39,710 bases of DNA from positions 1 to 39,710 of the forward strand of contig JAKUPQ010000012.1 in assembly GCA_022450665.1 (NCBI GenBank), written 5' to 3'. This document shows positions 1 to 8,633 of this stretch, piece by piece. A program made the translations under genes and the position numbers. Origin of the DNA: Alphaproteobacteria bacterium (GTDB taxonomy: Bacteria > Pseudomonadota > Alphaproteobacteria > Rickettsiales > VGDC01). The first letter of the stretch is position 1, and every line of letters begins with the position of its first letter. The notes under the pieces were generated by a model. It saw only the letters and a list, made by a program, of their open reading frames with translations. It was not told where the DNA came from and searched no databases.

Positions 1-1
1 T

Positions 2-2914
2 GGGTTGTGGTGTTCAGGAGGTAAAGCACGGGGATCTGTAACTGGATTTAGTCCTATTTTAGATGCAGCGCAAACGCCTTCTACCGCCACATGGTATCAT
101 TATGCATATACTTTCGACGATGCAACAAATACGCAGAATCTATATATTAATGGTACACTAGCGCAAACTGGCACAACTAATAGTTCAATTGATTATAACA
201 ATTCACCTTTATCTCTAGGCGTAGAGTTTGAACAGCCCGGCGGCGCAAACCCCCAATATCATTTAAATGGTCTAATGGACGATGTGCGCATTTACGATAA
301 TGCCTTAACTGCTACAAATATTTCTGAGCTTTACGGAAACTTTTTCACCGTTGCAGGCATAGAAAAAATGTCGACAACTGCTGATGTGGCTATTCAGGCA
401 ACGAATTCAATTACGCTGGATTTACAAGGCGATACCTTGGATATGGCAAACGACCGTAATCTTAGCCTCACTACGACCAGTGGCGATATTTTAACGGCCT
501 CTGCCGGTAAAATCACCACCAACCGCACAGGTACGGGCGGCAATGTGACCTTTGATGCGGGGCGGGATATTTTGTTTAATCACGCGATTGATATCGAAGC
601 GCAAAATGGCGGAGATGTCAGCTTTAAAGCCAATCGCCATATTGTGATGGGCGCTGGCGGTACTATTGAAAGTTTGAGTAACCCTTTAAATACTGTGTTT
701 TGGAGCGATGCCGATGCAGATAATGAAGGCGCCATCAGACTTGTGGGCAACACAATTAATTCCCTAGGTGGTGACGTAATCATGGGCGGCGGATTAGATG
801 ATGGTGCGAATAGCGGTACCGCCAGCGATGGCCGACCCGATAATTTTGCGCAGGCCACAAATGTCGAGCAAAAAGGCATTTTCTTAGATGCCACTACAGT
901 ACAATCGCAGGCAGGCGATATTTTGCTGCGAGGCAATGCTGCGTATGATGTGGCCTTAGGTGAAGGCTATTATGGGATTCGCACATTTAATAATTCGGTG
1001 CTTGAGTCTACCTCTGGAGATATCAGCCTTATCGGGAAAACCATTGGTAAGCGCGTAATTTGGGGTATGGAAATAAGAGATACTACAATAGAGAGTCAGA
1101 CTGGCGATATTTTATTTGATGGCGATGCTCAAGGTACAGCAGACAAGGTTGTTGGGGTGGATTTCTTCTCTTCGGACGTGGAATCTACTGGCATAGGTGC
1201 AAATGCAGGAAATATTACCTTAACTGGTAACTCTGTTGGTTCGCAAGACGGGGCAGGTGTTCGATTCTGGCAACAAAATACTTACCTTATGACTACAGAT
1301 GGTGATATTTCAATTACCGGTACTTCTGATACGGGCGATGGAGTGCATCTAGCGCGCAGTAGATTAGCATCTTACGGAACAGGTGCGAATGCTGGGAATA
1401 TTAGCGTTACTGGTACTGGTGGAGCCTTAGGAGTAGGCATTTACAGCTTCGGTGGAATTCCTTTTCAAATTTTTAATAAAGATGGTGATGTTACCATTAA
1501 CGGCACATCTACTGCTACATCAGGCGATGGTAATTATGGTGTGGCATTAAATGACTACCGTATATATATGGAAGGCACGGGTAGTGGCCCGGATGCCGGA
1601 ACAATTTCTATTACAGGAACCGGCGGCGCAGGGGTGAATAACAACCACGGCGTATATATGTTCTTTGATAAGTTTTCATATTACGACCTGCTAGACAATG
1701 ACTTAATTGTTAATGGTACAGGCGGCGGTGACGGTACAGGTACTAATAACCATGGTATATATGTAAGAACCCCATTCGACATTGAAAGCACTGGAACAGG
1801 TGCTAATGCAGGAAATATTACCTTTACCGGAACGGGCGGCACAGGCACGACGGATAACTACGGCGTAAAGCTGGAAAATGGCGTAATGAAAACTGCCGAT
1901 AGTAATATTACCATTACTGGCACCGGAGGTACTGGCACCAGCAATAACCATGGGATAGCACTGATTAATTCTGCAGAATTAACCACCACAAATGGCGATA
2001 TTTCACTTACAGGTAATGCTGCTTCTGGCACAGGGTTATACTCTCTCACAGGTGCCAATGTAATAGGTGACGCAGCGATGACAGGAGATATTACTCTGTC
2101 TGGCACCTCTACAGACCTGCGCGACATCGCTATCACCAGCCTTGCCAATATTACTATGACGGCCACCAATGCCATGGAATTTACAGCGGCAAACATTAAT
2201 GCCAATACGCTGTCTATGACTTCTACCGCAGGTGCAATTACTCATAATTCAGGTATGCTTACCGCACCTACGCTCAATTTTGACGCCGCAGGGATTGTTA
2301 CTGCTAACCTAACCAGTAATACCGTTGATATGGGAGCGAATGCTACAGGATCTGTACTAACAGGCTTGGTTAATGGTGCCACAGATCAGGCAGCGGCTGA
2401 TAGCATCCTTGGCGGTCCTGGTAACGACCCAGCCTATACATTTGAAGGGCTAACCATTCGTTATGCAGCGCCCGCACCTGCGGGAACACCGTGCGTAACC
2501 CGTCCACCTTTGCCAGAAACTCCTGCACCAGAAACTCCAGTGTTGCCTCCGGTAACGCCCACACCTAAGCCTACAACGCCGGTAAGCCCTAAGCCGAATC
2601 CAACCCCAGTGATTGCGACACCGCTTACGCTTCCTAATACCGTGGTGTATGTATCGCAGCACCCACATGTAGGTATTTCTACTACAGAACCCGGCAGCAC
2701 AAACCCTGTAAAAGAAATAGGAAGAACTACCTTGCCCGCTTCACCTAATGCTGCTCCTGAAAGCAATACAGATAATGCTACAGACAAAGAAGAAGAAACC
2801 GCAGTTAAGATTAAAAGCAATAAAAATAAGCTGTCCGGGCTTACGAGCGGGTTGCTGAGGTTAAGTCCTAAACTCGCTAAGATTCTTGGCTATAGTAAAG
2901 GTGAAGTATTCTAA
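2..2914 (+). CDS. Large repetitive surface/secreted protein, LamG plus hemagglutinin-like repeats (5' end missing)
   Basis: The reading frame is open to the left edge, so the N-terminus (signal and any secretion domain) lies outside the window; about 970 residues are visible. Residues 1-115 look like a LamG/concanavalin-A-like jelly-roll domain, with features such as WYHYAYTFDD, LYINGTL and MDDVRIYDNALT. From about residue 120 to 830 come beta-helix-type repeats rich in Gly, Thr, Asn and Asp (GDILFDG, GANAGNITLTG, TITGTGG), as in filamentous-hemagglutinin-like exoproteins. Then comes a Pro/Thr-rich linker (PETPAPETPVLPPVTP) and a basic C-terminal tail. There is no C-terminal autotransporter barrel, so two-partner secretion or type I export is more likely; that is inference. 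The probable role is adhesion or an extracellular matrix protein. Family level is fairly sure; ligand and exporter are unknown. Confidence 0.75.
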   Translation, partial: GLWCSGGKARGSVTGFSPILDAAQTPSTATWYHYAYTFDDATNTQNLYINGTLAQTGTTNSSIDYNNSPLSLGVEFEQPGGANPQYHLNGLMDDVRIYDNALTATNISELYGNFFTVAGIEKMSTTADVAIQATNSITLDLQGDTLDMANDRNLSLTTTSGDILTASAGKITTNRTGTGGNVTFDAGRDILFNHAIDIEAQNGGDVSFKANRHIVMGAGGTIESLSNPLNTVFWSDADADNEGAIRLVGNTINSLGGDVIMGGGLDDGANSGTASDGRPDNFAQATNVEQKGIFLDATTVQSQAGDILLRGNAAYDVALGEGYYGIRTFNNSVLESTSGDISLIGKTIGKRVIWGMEIRDTTIESQTGDILFDGDAQGTADKVVGVDFFSSDVESTGIGANAGNITLTGNSVGSQDGAGVRFWQQNTYLMTTDGDISITGTSDTGDGVHLARSRLASYGTGANAGNISVTGTGGALGVGIYSFGGIPFQIFNKDGDVTINGTSTATSGDGNYGVALNDYRIYMEGTGSGPDAGTISITGTGGAGVNNNHGVYMFFDKFSYYDLLDNDLIVNGTGGGDGTGTNNHGIYVRTPFDIESTGTGANAGNITFTGTGGTGTTDNYGVKLENGVMKTADSNITITGTGGTGTSNNHGIALINSAELTTTNGDISLTGNAASGTGLYSLTGANVIGDAAMTGDITLSGTSTDLRDIAITSLANITMTATNAMEFTAANINANTLSMTSTAGAITHNSGMLTAPTLNFDAAGIVTANLTSNTVDMGANATGSVLTGLVNGATDQAAADSILGGPGNDPAYTFEGLTIRYAAPAPAGTPCVTRPPLPETPAPETPVLPPVTPTPKPTTPVSPKPNPTPVIATPLTLPNTVVYVSQHPHVGISTTEPGSTNPVKEIGRTTLPASPNAAPESNTDNATDKEEETAVKIKSNKNKLSGLTSGLLRLSPKLAKILGYSKGEVF
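1191..1995 (+). repeat. Degenerate Gly/Thr/Asn repeat block inside the adhesin gene
   Basis: The coding sequence carries several diverged copies of a unit encoding roughly S-T-G-x-G-A-N-A-G-N-I-x-x-T-G-T-G-G, followed by a short N-N-H-G-[VI] segment. Copies start near 1188, 1371, 1569, 1791 and, in shortened form, near 1717 and 1894. At DNA level the phrase ggtgcnaatgcnggnaatatt recurs at three sites. The copies are diverged, so this is old intragenic duplication rather than a recently expanded satellite. Confidence 0.65.
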
Positions 2915-2966
2915 TTCCAGAACTACGCTTCGCCAAAGCAGTCTCATCAGAAAAATGATTTTATAA

Positions 2967-3000
2967 AGCGCTTAGCATATAGCTATGCGCTAATATTTTT
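2967..3000 (+). terminator. Rho-independent terminator after the adhesin gene
   Basis: Arms agcgc/gcgct (2967-2971 and 2987-2991) and tagc/gcta (2973-2976 and 2982-2985) form a nine-pair stem with one T-T mismatch and a five-base loop (atata). The stem is followed by aatattttta. It sits 53 bases after the adhesin stop codon and before the convergent tRNA gene, where a terminator is expected. Confidence 0.65.
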
Positions 3001-3030
3001 ATTGGGATGCGATAATATTCGGAAGGAAAA

Positions 3031-3105
3031 TGGTGCCGGTTGTCGGATTTGAACTGACGACCTACCGCTTACAAGGCGGTTGCTCTACCCCTGAGCTAAA
3101 CCGGC
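3031..3105 (-). tRNA. tRNA-Thr (anticodon TGT), CCA encoded
   Basis: On the minus strand the gene begins gccggtttagctcag and ends aaccggcacca. The acceptor stem gccggtt/aaccggc is fully paired, the discriminator is A and the CCA end is encoded. The anticodon arm ccgcc-ttgtaa-ggcgg gives anticodon TGT, which reads ACA (Thr). The D-loop (agctcaggggtagagc) and T-loop (gttcaaatc) are canonical. Length is 75 nt. It faces the adhesin gene tail to tail. Confidence 0.95.
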
Positions 3106-3143
3106 ACATTTTAAAGGCTGGTGGCGAAAATACTCATATTTGT

Positions 3144-3162
3144 AAAAAACCGCAAGTTTTTT
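3144..3162 (-). terminator. Possible AT-rich terminator hairpin after the EAL gene
   Basis: Arms aaaaaac (3144-3150) and gtttttt (3156-3162) can pair over a five-base loop just after the stop codon of the EAL-domain gene. The T-run is inside the stem and the stem is A-T only. The tRNA-Thr gene starts 39 bases further on in the same direction, so partial read-through into the tRNA is possible. Confidence 0.35.
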
Positions 3163-3172
3163 GTGTGGCATA

Positions 3173-5011
3173 TTATTCGGGTTGGTATTCGCCTTCGTCC
3201 AGCCATGGGCGATAATTCAGTGGTTGGCTGAAATAGAAGCCCTGCATATATTCCACGCCCATATCCATAAGTACCTTGGCGACTTCGCCAGTTTCGACAA
3301 ATTCTGCCACGGTATGCAAACCATAGCCCTTGGTGAAATCCAGCAAGGTTTTCACAAAAAAGCGGTTGTCGTTGTTATCCGTAATATCTTTAATGAAAGC
3401 GCCATCAATTTTTAGCATGTCCACAGAAAGTGCCTTAAGTTGACGGAATGAGGTGTAGCCTGAGCCAAAATCATCAAGCGATACCTGACAGCCGAGTGCT
3501 TGCACCGAGGCTACAAAATAGGCGGTTTCTCTTAAGTCGCGTTGAGCGGCTGTTTCGGTAATTTCTACTATCATACGTGAGGCAACGCTCAAATCATCTT
3601 GCAGCAACATGGCCAAATAGCGCACCCATTCCGGATTGCCCGTGGTGACGCTGGATATATTAAAGGCCAGTTCGACAGTGGGGTGGTTACGCAATTCTTC
3701 TACAACTTTTTCTACCACCAAGCGGTCAATAATTTCAATCAGCCCCATGCGTTCGGCTATTGGAATAAGAGGTCCAGCGGTAGTGATTTTTCCTTCTTTA
3801 TCAACAATGCGCAGTAAAGATTCATAATGTCCCACTGTGCCGGTTTGCGCCCGTATAATCGGTTGATAGGCTAAGCGCAGCCGGTTTTCCACAATGGCGT
3901 CGTGCAGATAGTTTGCCAAGGCCATTTGTTGCCGACTTTTTTCGCCATCATAACTGGTTTCTTCAAACGAGTTGAACACCATATTATTGTTATTATTTAG
4001 CGCTATATAGGCCTTATCGAGGGCATCTGCCACGGTGGCGGCAGGTTCTGGAAAGCACACACTGCCAATAGAGCATGTGACATGCAATGCGCCCACCTTA
4101 TGTTGCAGTGAAAGCATCTGAATCAATGTTTTAAATTCTAAAGCGCGTTTTTCGGCACATTTTCTATCGCAATCTGCAAGCACCACCCCCATCTGGTCGC
4201 GGTGAATCCGCTCTACGCAATCATGCGCGCCAAGGGATCCTGCAATCACTTGCTTAATATCGCTGAGAATGCCCTCGGATGTTTCAAAACCATAGCCATT
4301 AATAATCATCGCCAGATTGTTTACAGCAATGAGCATAAATACCCCGCACTCGTTGCTTTTGGCGCTATGCGTAATGGCTTTGTGTAAGTGCTTCATGAAT
4401 GCAGGGGGATAATGATAGCCACGACGGTCGTTAACCCGCCTGTCTGGAACATCTTGCGTTAAATATGCCAGTACATCTTCTTTATCCAGATTACCATCGA
4501 GATGCGACACTGTTAACGTGCTGACCAAAGCGGTTGGTTCGTTACTAGCATCGCGCACGATGCGCCCCATTTGACGTATGCGCAAATGCGGCAGGCCTTC
4601 ATCGTTATTGATGCCATATTCCATATCGACCTCGCGGCCATGGCGCGGCAGGGAGTTTTTTAGCAATGTATAGCGGCGCTGGTCTTCCTCAGACATGCGC
4701 GCAATCCATGCATCAATACTGGTAGGCAGGGATGTGGGAGAATCCAGCAAATCCTGTGCGTTTGCTGCCCATGTAAGGCTATCCGTCGTCAAATCCCAAT
4801 TACATACCGTGCTGTTACCTAAGGCAAGGTTCTGACGTAATAAATCTAGCTCGTCTTGAGGAGAAAGCATGGGGCTGGAGTCTTCTTTCACCGTAAGATT
4901 ATCAGACGCCCCAATAGAAGCAGCATCTGAGGGTTTATCAGTTGCCACTTCGGATGCAGTACCTTGCAGCGTACTACGTGTAGTGGCGGCGGGGTTGCTA
5001 TTTGCAGTCAT
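3173..5011 (-). CDS. EAL-domain c-di-GMP phosphodiesterase with PAS-like and degenerate GGDEF domains
   Basis: A 612-aa cytoplasmic signalling protein with no membrane segment. A disordered N-terminus (1-50) is followed by a PAS-like region (about 55-165; VCNWDLTTDSLTWAA), a GGDEF-fold region (about 200-350) and an EAL domain (about 370-605). In the GGDEF domain the signature loop reads RIHRDQMGVVLAD, so the catalytic GGDEF residues are absent and cyclase activity is unlikely. The EAL domain keeps its catalytic signatures: ESLLR near 395, DDFGSG near 512, KIDG, and the later VAEFVE. I infer an active phosphodiesterase with a regulatory pseudo-GGDEF. The start is supported by aaggac upstream. 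It lies 161 bases downstream of ubiA and is probably transcribed separately. Confidence 0.9.
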   Translation of the reverse strand: MTANSNPAATTRSTLQGTASEVATDKPSDAASIGASDNLTVKEDSSPMLSPQDELDLLRQNLALGNSTVCNWDLTTDSLTWAANAQDLLDSPTSLPTSIDAWIARMSEEDQRRYTLLKNSLPRHGREVDMEYGINNDEGLPHLRIRQMGRIVRDASNEPTALVSTLTVSHLDGNLDKEDVLAYLTQDVPDRRVNDRRGYHYPPAFMKHLHKAITHSAKSNECGVFMLIAVNNLAMIINGYGFETSEGILSDIKQVIAGSLGAHDCVERIHRDQMGVVLADCDRKCAEKRALEFKTLIQMLSLQHKVGALHVTCSIGSVCFPEPAATVADALDKAYIALNNNNNMVFNSFEETSYDGEKSRQQMALANYLHDAIVENRLRLAYQPIIRAQTGTVGHYESLLRIVDKEGKITTAGPLIPIAERMGLIEIIDRLVVEKVVEELRNHPTVELAFNISSVTTGNPEWVRYLAMLLQDDLSVASRMIVEITETAAQRDLRETAYFVASVQALGCQVSLDDFGSGYTSFRQLKALSVDMLKIDGAFIKDITDNNDNRFFVKTLLDFTKGYGLHTVAEFVETGEVAKVLMDMGVEYMQGFYFSQPLNYRPWLDEGEYQPE

Positions 5012-5145
5012 AAAAACTGTCCTTACGGGCTACATGCCCAGGATTATTACTGTGCGAAACGCATACTAACAAATGAAACTTACCGCATTCATTCCATCTG
5101 TAATGGTATTCAAGTTTTATCATGGCAGGTAAATATTAACGATTT

Positions 5146-5170
5146 ACTAAAATATGGGGGGTATTTTAGT
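5146..5170. repeat. Perfect 9-bp inverted repeat with G6 loop downstream of ubiA
   Basis: Arms actaaaata (5146-5154) and tattttagt (5162-5170) are perfectly complementary around the loop tgggggg. The structure begins three bases after the ubiA stop codon. No T-run follows on the ubiA-sense strand, so it is not a classical terminator. It could be an mRNA 3'-end stabiliser or a protein-binding palindrome between ubiA and the EAL gene. Confidence 0.5.
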
Positions 5171-5172
5171 TA

Positions 5173-6072
5173 TTAGAGATACAAAATGGCAATGAACCAT
5201 AAAAATAACAGTTCTCCTAAAGTGACATTGCTTTTAAATATTTTCATGCAATTCAACGGGTTATCAGGATTCCACCGTAATAATTGCACGCAGGAGTGAG
5301 CAAAAATTATGGCGACAGCACCAATAATAAATATAGGGGAGAGGGGAATTAAAAGACAAGATAATCCTATGCATAGTGCCATAGCGGAATAAAAGCCACC
5401 TATCCAAAGCTTGCCATGTGTTTCTAAATGGCGCGAGGTGGATTTTATGCCAATCTTTTCATCGTCTTTTTTGTCTTGATGTCCGTAAATGGTGTCGTAG
5501 CCCAGCGTCCAGAAAAAACAAGCCGCATAAAGCATGGTAGTTGATAGGGTGAACGTCCCTGCCACGGCCATCCAGCTTATCAATACCCCCCAATTAAATG
5601 TAATTCCAAAAAACGCTTGCGGCCACCATGTAATGCGTTTCATGAACGGATACGCAATAATAAGCGCGATGACGGGTAGGGTGGTAATAAGCAAGTGCTG
5701 AGGGGCGATGTGGCCGGGCAAGTATTCTATTAATATTATAAGCAACCCAGAAGCCACCGAAAAAAGCAATGCCAACGCTTTAAATGCGTCGATAGGTTGA
5801 AGCTCACCGCTGGCGAGTGGGCGCATTTTCGTGCGCTCCACATGCTTATCCAACTCGCGGTCGGCAAGATCGTTAATAATGCACCCCGCGCTTCGCATGA
5901 CAATGGCAGCAAGAAAAAAAAGCGCCAAGTAAAGAATTACTAAAAGCGTAGGAAAATCAGGATTTTGCTTTGCGGCCAACAGTACCGCCCACGCGCAAGG
6001 CCAATATACCAGCCAGATGCCCACAGGTTGATGCAGGCGCATGAGACGGAGGTAAGCATGTAAATTTTGCAT
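5173..6072 (-). CDS. ubiA: 4-hydroxybenzoate polyprenyltransferase UbiA
   Basis: A 299-aa integral membrane prenyltransferase that attaches the polyprenyl tail to 4-hydroxybenzoate in ubiquinone synthesis. The first Asp-rich motif NDLADRELD is at residues 67-75 and the second (YDTIYGHQDKKDDEKIGIKS) lies near 190-210; both bind the Mg-diphosphate of the prenyl donor. About eight to nine hydrophobic helices are visible, and the N-terminal RLMRLHQPVGIWLVYWPCAW is typical of UbiA. Length matches the family. The ATG at 6072 was chosen because it begins directly before the conserved N-terminus. It diverges from rsmE. Ubiquinone made here would feed the respiratory chain that ends in the aa3 oxidase encoded further right. 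Confidence 0.95.
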   Translation of the reverse strand: MQNLHAYLRLMRLHQPVGIWLVYWPCAWAVLLAAKQNPDFPTLLVILYLALFFLAAIVMRSAGCIINDLADRELDKHVERTKMRPLASGELQPIDAFKALALLFSVASGLLIILIEYLPGHIAPQHLLITTLPVIALIIAYPFMKRITWWPQAFFGITFNWGVLISWMAVAGTFTLSTTMLYAACFFWTLGYDTIYGHQDKKDDEKIGIKSTSRHLETHGKLWIGGFYSAMALCIGLSCLLIPLSPIFIIGAVAIIFAHSCVQLLRWNPDNPLNCMKIFKSNVTLGELLFLWFIAILYL

Positions 6073-6159
6073 AGGGGATCGGGCAGAGCGGTTATATTTG
6101 GTTGTTTACATTCGCGGGGCGTGGCTCTAGTTTTTGCATATAGCTATGAAAGAGTCACC

Positions 6160-6927
6160 GTGACGTCACCCTATCCTAAAATTCGCTTATTTGTCGAGTC
6201 GTCTTTATTGGCGGGTGCTACCTTTGCATTGAAAGATGGCCAAGCGCATTACCTGATGAATGTAATGCGCTTAAATGCTCAAGAGCCAGTTGCTGTATTT
6301 AATGGACGCGATGGCGAATGGTCGGCAATGCTGCGCCCTGTATCAAAAAAGAAGGCAGATTTGCAAGTAATGGAACGCTTAAAGCCACAAGTATCAGCAC
6401 CTGATATATGGTTGGCTTTTGCACCGATTAAGCACGGACGCATTGACTTTCTGGCCGAGAAAGCTACGGAACTTGGTGTGTCTGCCTTGCAGCCGGTAAT
6501 GACAGCGCGAACGATTGTTAGCCGTGTGAATACTGAGCGGCTCTATGCGAATGCCATAGAAGCTGCCGAACAATGCGAGCGTATGGATGTGCCATTGGTG
6601 CAGCCTCCGGTTAAATTAAATCAGCTGTTATCTCAATGGCCGCAAGAGCGTGTGCTGATATATGGTGATGAAACCGGCCACGGCTCAAGCCCACAGGGGT
6701 TGTTTGCGCAATTGCCGACACAGGTGAGGCAATGGGCAGTTTTAGTGGGGCCAGAGGGTGGGTTTACCCCGCAGGAGCTGGAGCAGTTACATACTGCCAG
6801 TTTTGCACATGGTATTAGTTTGGGGCCACGTATCTTGCGGGCAGATACGGCGGCACTTACCGCGCTAAGCTGTGTGATGGCATGGCGTGGCGATTGGAAT
6901 AATAAGCCAAGATTTGAAGGGGCTTAA
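6160..6927 (+). CDS. rsmE: 16S rRNA (uracil-1498-N3)-methyltransferase RsmE
   Basis: A SPOUT-family methyltransferase that makes m3U1498 in 16S rRNA. I place the start at the GTG at 6160 (protein MTSPYPKIRLFV...), with gaaagag at 6148-6154 as a weak ribosome site, giving 255 aa, the usual length. The same frame runs back to a TTG at 6067, but those extra 31 residues resemble no RsmE N-terminus and overlap the start of ubiA. An N-terminal PUA-like part (RLFV, HYLMNVMRL) is followed by the knotted SAM-binding region: VGPEGGFTPQE near residue 195 and LGPRILRADTAA near 225. The stop is two bases before the gshA start, so the two genes are likely co-transcribed and coupled. Confidence 0.93.
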   Translation: MTSPYPKIRLFVESSLLAGATFALKDGQAHYLMNVMRLNAQEPVAVFNGRDGEWSAMLRPVSKKKADLQVMERLKPQVSAPDIWLAFAPIKHGRIDFLAEKATELGVSALQPVMTARTIVSRVNTERLYANAIEAAEQCERMDVPLVQPPVKLNQLLSQWPQERVLIYGDETGHGSSPQGLFAQLPTQVRQWAVLVGPEGGFTPQELEQLHTASFAHGISLGPRILRADTAALTALSCVMAWRGDWNNKPRFEGA

Positions 6928-6929
6928 GC

Positions 6930-8168
6930 ATGGAAATTATATCGCATCTGGATCAGTTGCTGAAAAGCAAGCAAGAGGAAGTGCAGCTATGGCTGGCAGA
7001 TTATGCACAGCATGTTCCGCCATATATATATGGGTCGGTGGATTTGCGCCACTCAGGCGCTAAAATCGCACCGGTGGATACCAATTTATATCCCGGGGGT
7101 TTTAATAATATTTCACAAGCAGCGGCACATCGAGCAGCGAAGGCGGTGAAGCGCTACATCGATACCCATTCTCCGCAGGCGAATAAGCTATTGATCGTTC
7201 CGGAAAATCATACACGAAACTTGCATTATCTTGAAAATGTGGCGTGCTTGAGAGATATTTTAATTGAAGCAGGTTATGAAACAGTGGTTGGAACATTGAT
7301 GCCGGAGGTGAATACGCCTTTGCAGCTAGAAACCAGCAAAGGCCGTGCCTTGGTGGAATATCCGCTGGAGCGTAAAGGCAATGTGTTGCAAACCCGTGAA
7401 GGATTTGTGCCTGATGCGGTGGTGATAAATAATGATTTCACACCTGGCGTGCCAGATATCATCAAAAACATTGCGCAACCCACATGGCCGCCGGTGACCA
7501 TGGGGTGGTATCGCCGGCGTAAGCGTGAGCATTTTGCGGCTTATGATGCGGTGGTACGTGATTTTGCCGAGGCATTTGATATTGATCATTGGCTTATTTC
7601 TGCCTATCACCGCAATTGTGGCATGGTCGATTTTCGCGCTCGTGAAGGCATGGAATGCGTTGCCACTAACATCGATTTGGTGCTGGACATATTGCGGGTG
7701 AAATATGCGGAATATGGGGTGAAAGACGACCCCTATGTATTTATTAAAGCCGACAGCGGTACGTATGGAATGGGTGTGATGACAGCACGAAGCGGCGAGG
7801 AAGTATTATCGCTCAACAAAAAATTCCGCCAGAAAATCGATGTTATTAAAGAAGGATTCCATTATACCGAAGTAGTGATTCAGGAAGGTGTGCCGTCGAT
7901 AGATAAGGTCGATGGATTTATTGCCGAGCCGATGATTTATGTGGTGGATGCCACGGCGGTGGGCGGCGCGTTTCGTGTAAACGATAAGAGCGATGCTTAT
8001 GGCAACTTAAATGCGCCGGGGATGAGCTTTTATGGTATGTGCGATCAGGAAGAAGGCGAAAAAGACGACCCTGAATTCCTGCGCAAGCGCGTGACGCATT
8101 GCAATTTTGGAGTTTATGCGCTAATTGCGCGACTGGCAACCTTGGCTGCTGCCCGTGAAGAATATTAA
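6930..8168 (+). CDS. gshA: Glutamate--cysteine ligase, proteobacterial (Acidithiobacillus ferrooxidans-type) GshA
   Basis: A 412-aa protein matching the glutamate-cysteine ligase family first described from Acidithiobacillus (Pfam GshA / TIGR02049 by recollection), unrelated to the E. coli enzyme. It would perform the first, ATP-dependent step of glutathione synthesis. Recognisable stretches are GSVDLRHSGAKIAPVDTNLY with PGGFNNIS near residues 35-60, YRRRKREHF, FIKADSGTYGMGVMT near 270, and a conserved end (ESEFLRKRV-like, here DPEFLRKRVTHCNFGVY). Length fits the family. It starts two bases after rsmE stops. The next gene is convergent, so gshB is not in this operon within the window. Confidence 0.9.
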   Translation: MEIISHLDQLLKSKQEEVQLWLADYAQHVPPYIYGSVDLRHSGAKIAPVDTNLYPGGFNNISQAAAHRAAKAVKRYIDTHSPQANKLLIVPENHTRNLHYLENVACLRDILIEAGYETVVGTLMPEVNTPLQLETSKGRALVEYPLERKGNVLQTREGFVPDAVVINNDFTPGVPDIIKNIAQPTWPPVTMGWYRRRKREHFAAYDAVVRDFAEAFDIDHWLISAYHRNCGMVDFRAREGMECVATNIDLVLDILRVKYAEYGVKDDPYVFIKADSGTYGMGVMTARSGEEVLSLNKKFRQKIDVIKEGFHYTEVVIQEGVPSIDKVDGFIAEPMIYVVDATAVGGAFRVNDKSDAYGNLNAPGMSFYGMCDQEEGEKDDPEFLRKRVTHCNFGVYALIARLATLAAAREEY

Positions 8169-8198
8169 ATATGTGAAAATGGCTGCGCCAAGCACAAC

Positions 8199-8546
8199 TT
8201 AGCCATAGCCGCCGGAGCCAGAGAGTTTTTTGTCTGGAAGGGATTTAGGCTTGAAATACAGCATAAATTCAGGTGTGCCGAGTTCTTCGCGTACTTCTTC
8301 GCTTGGAACGCCGCGCCCTGCCGCTAGCACCTGCCCATAATGGGCTGGCACAAAATTTTCGCCGGAGGAAATGCGTTCTTTCACTTCATCTATACGTTGC
8401 ATAGGGAGCGTCATGTATGTATAGATTTCATCGCCGAACGTATTTCGGCCAAGAATCAGAAGGGTTGCCATTTTATTCTGCACGCTGGACAAATCCTCTA
8501 TTGCTTGGGTCTTTCCTAAAATTTTTGATACCCAGTTGCCATCCAT
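8199..8546 (-). CDS. Conserved-looking hypothetical protein, 115 aa
   Basis: I do not recognise the family. The start is the ATG at 8546 (MDGNWVSKILG), ten bases after the ribosome site aggtgg; the frame extends six bases further to a TTG that is unlikely to be used. The protein is soluble, with a mixed alpha/beta pattern (KMATLLILGRNTFGDEIYTYMTLP, then RIDEVKERISSGENFVPAHYG), an acidic helix (PSEEVREELGTPEFMLYF) and a short Gly/Ser tail. There is no signal peptide or membrane segment. It converges on gshA with 30 bases between stops. Codon pattern and a good ribosome site argue that it is real. Confidence 0.65.
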   Translation of the reverse strand: MDGNWVSKILGKTQAIEDLSSVQNKMATLLILGRNTFGDEIYTYMTLPMQRIDEVKERISSGENFVPAHYGQVLAAGRGVPSEEVREELGTPEFMLYFKPKSLPDKKLSGSGGYG

Positions 8547-8633
8547 AGGCAAAACACCACCTATCGGTTGTTGTGTATATTAATATGTACTGTTTTGCGC
8601 GGGCAATTGCAATGATCTAATGAGATATAACGC

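Noticed and set aside
580-936. Long antisense open frames inside the adhesin and elsewhere (e.g. 580-936 minus, 9713-10120 plus, 15687-16214 minus)
   Set aside because: They lie fully opposite well-supported genes, have no recognisable motifs and show composition expected of reverse frames.
1191-1995. CRISPR-like periodicity in the repeat block
   Set aside because: Repeats are in frame, diverged and protein-level; there are no constant direct repeats with unique spacers.
3031-3105. tRNA-Thr as an integration site for an island carrying the adhesin
   Set aside because: No integrase gene and no second copy of the tRNA 3' end were seen in the window; adjacency alone is not enough.
6067-6159. 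N-terminal extension of rsmE from a TTG at 6067
   Set aside because: Overlaps the ubiA start, lacks a ribosome site and is not family-like; the GTG at 6160 is preferred.
8179-8206. Possible hairpin (atggct/agccat) between the convergent gshA and the 115-aa gene
   Set aside because: Six pairs with a 16-base loop and no T-run; overlaps a stop codon and is easily chance.
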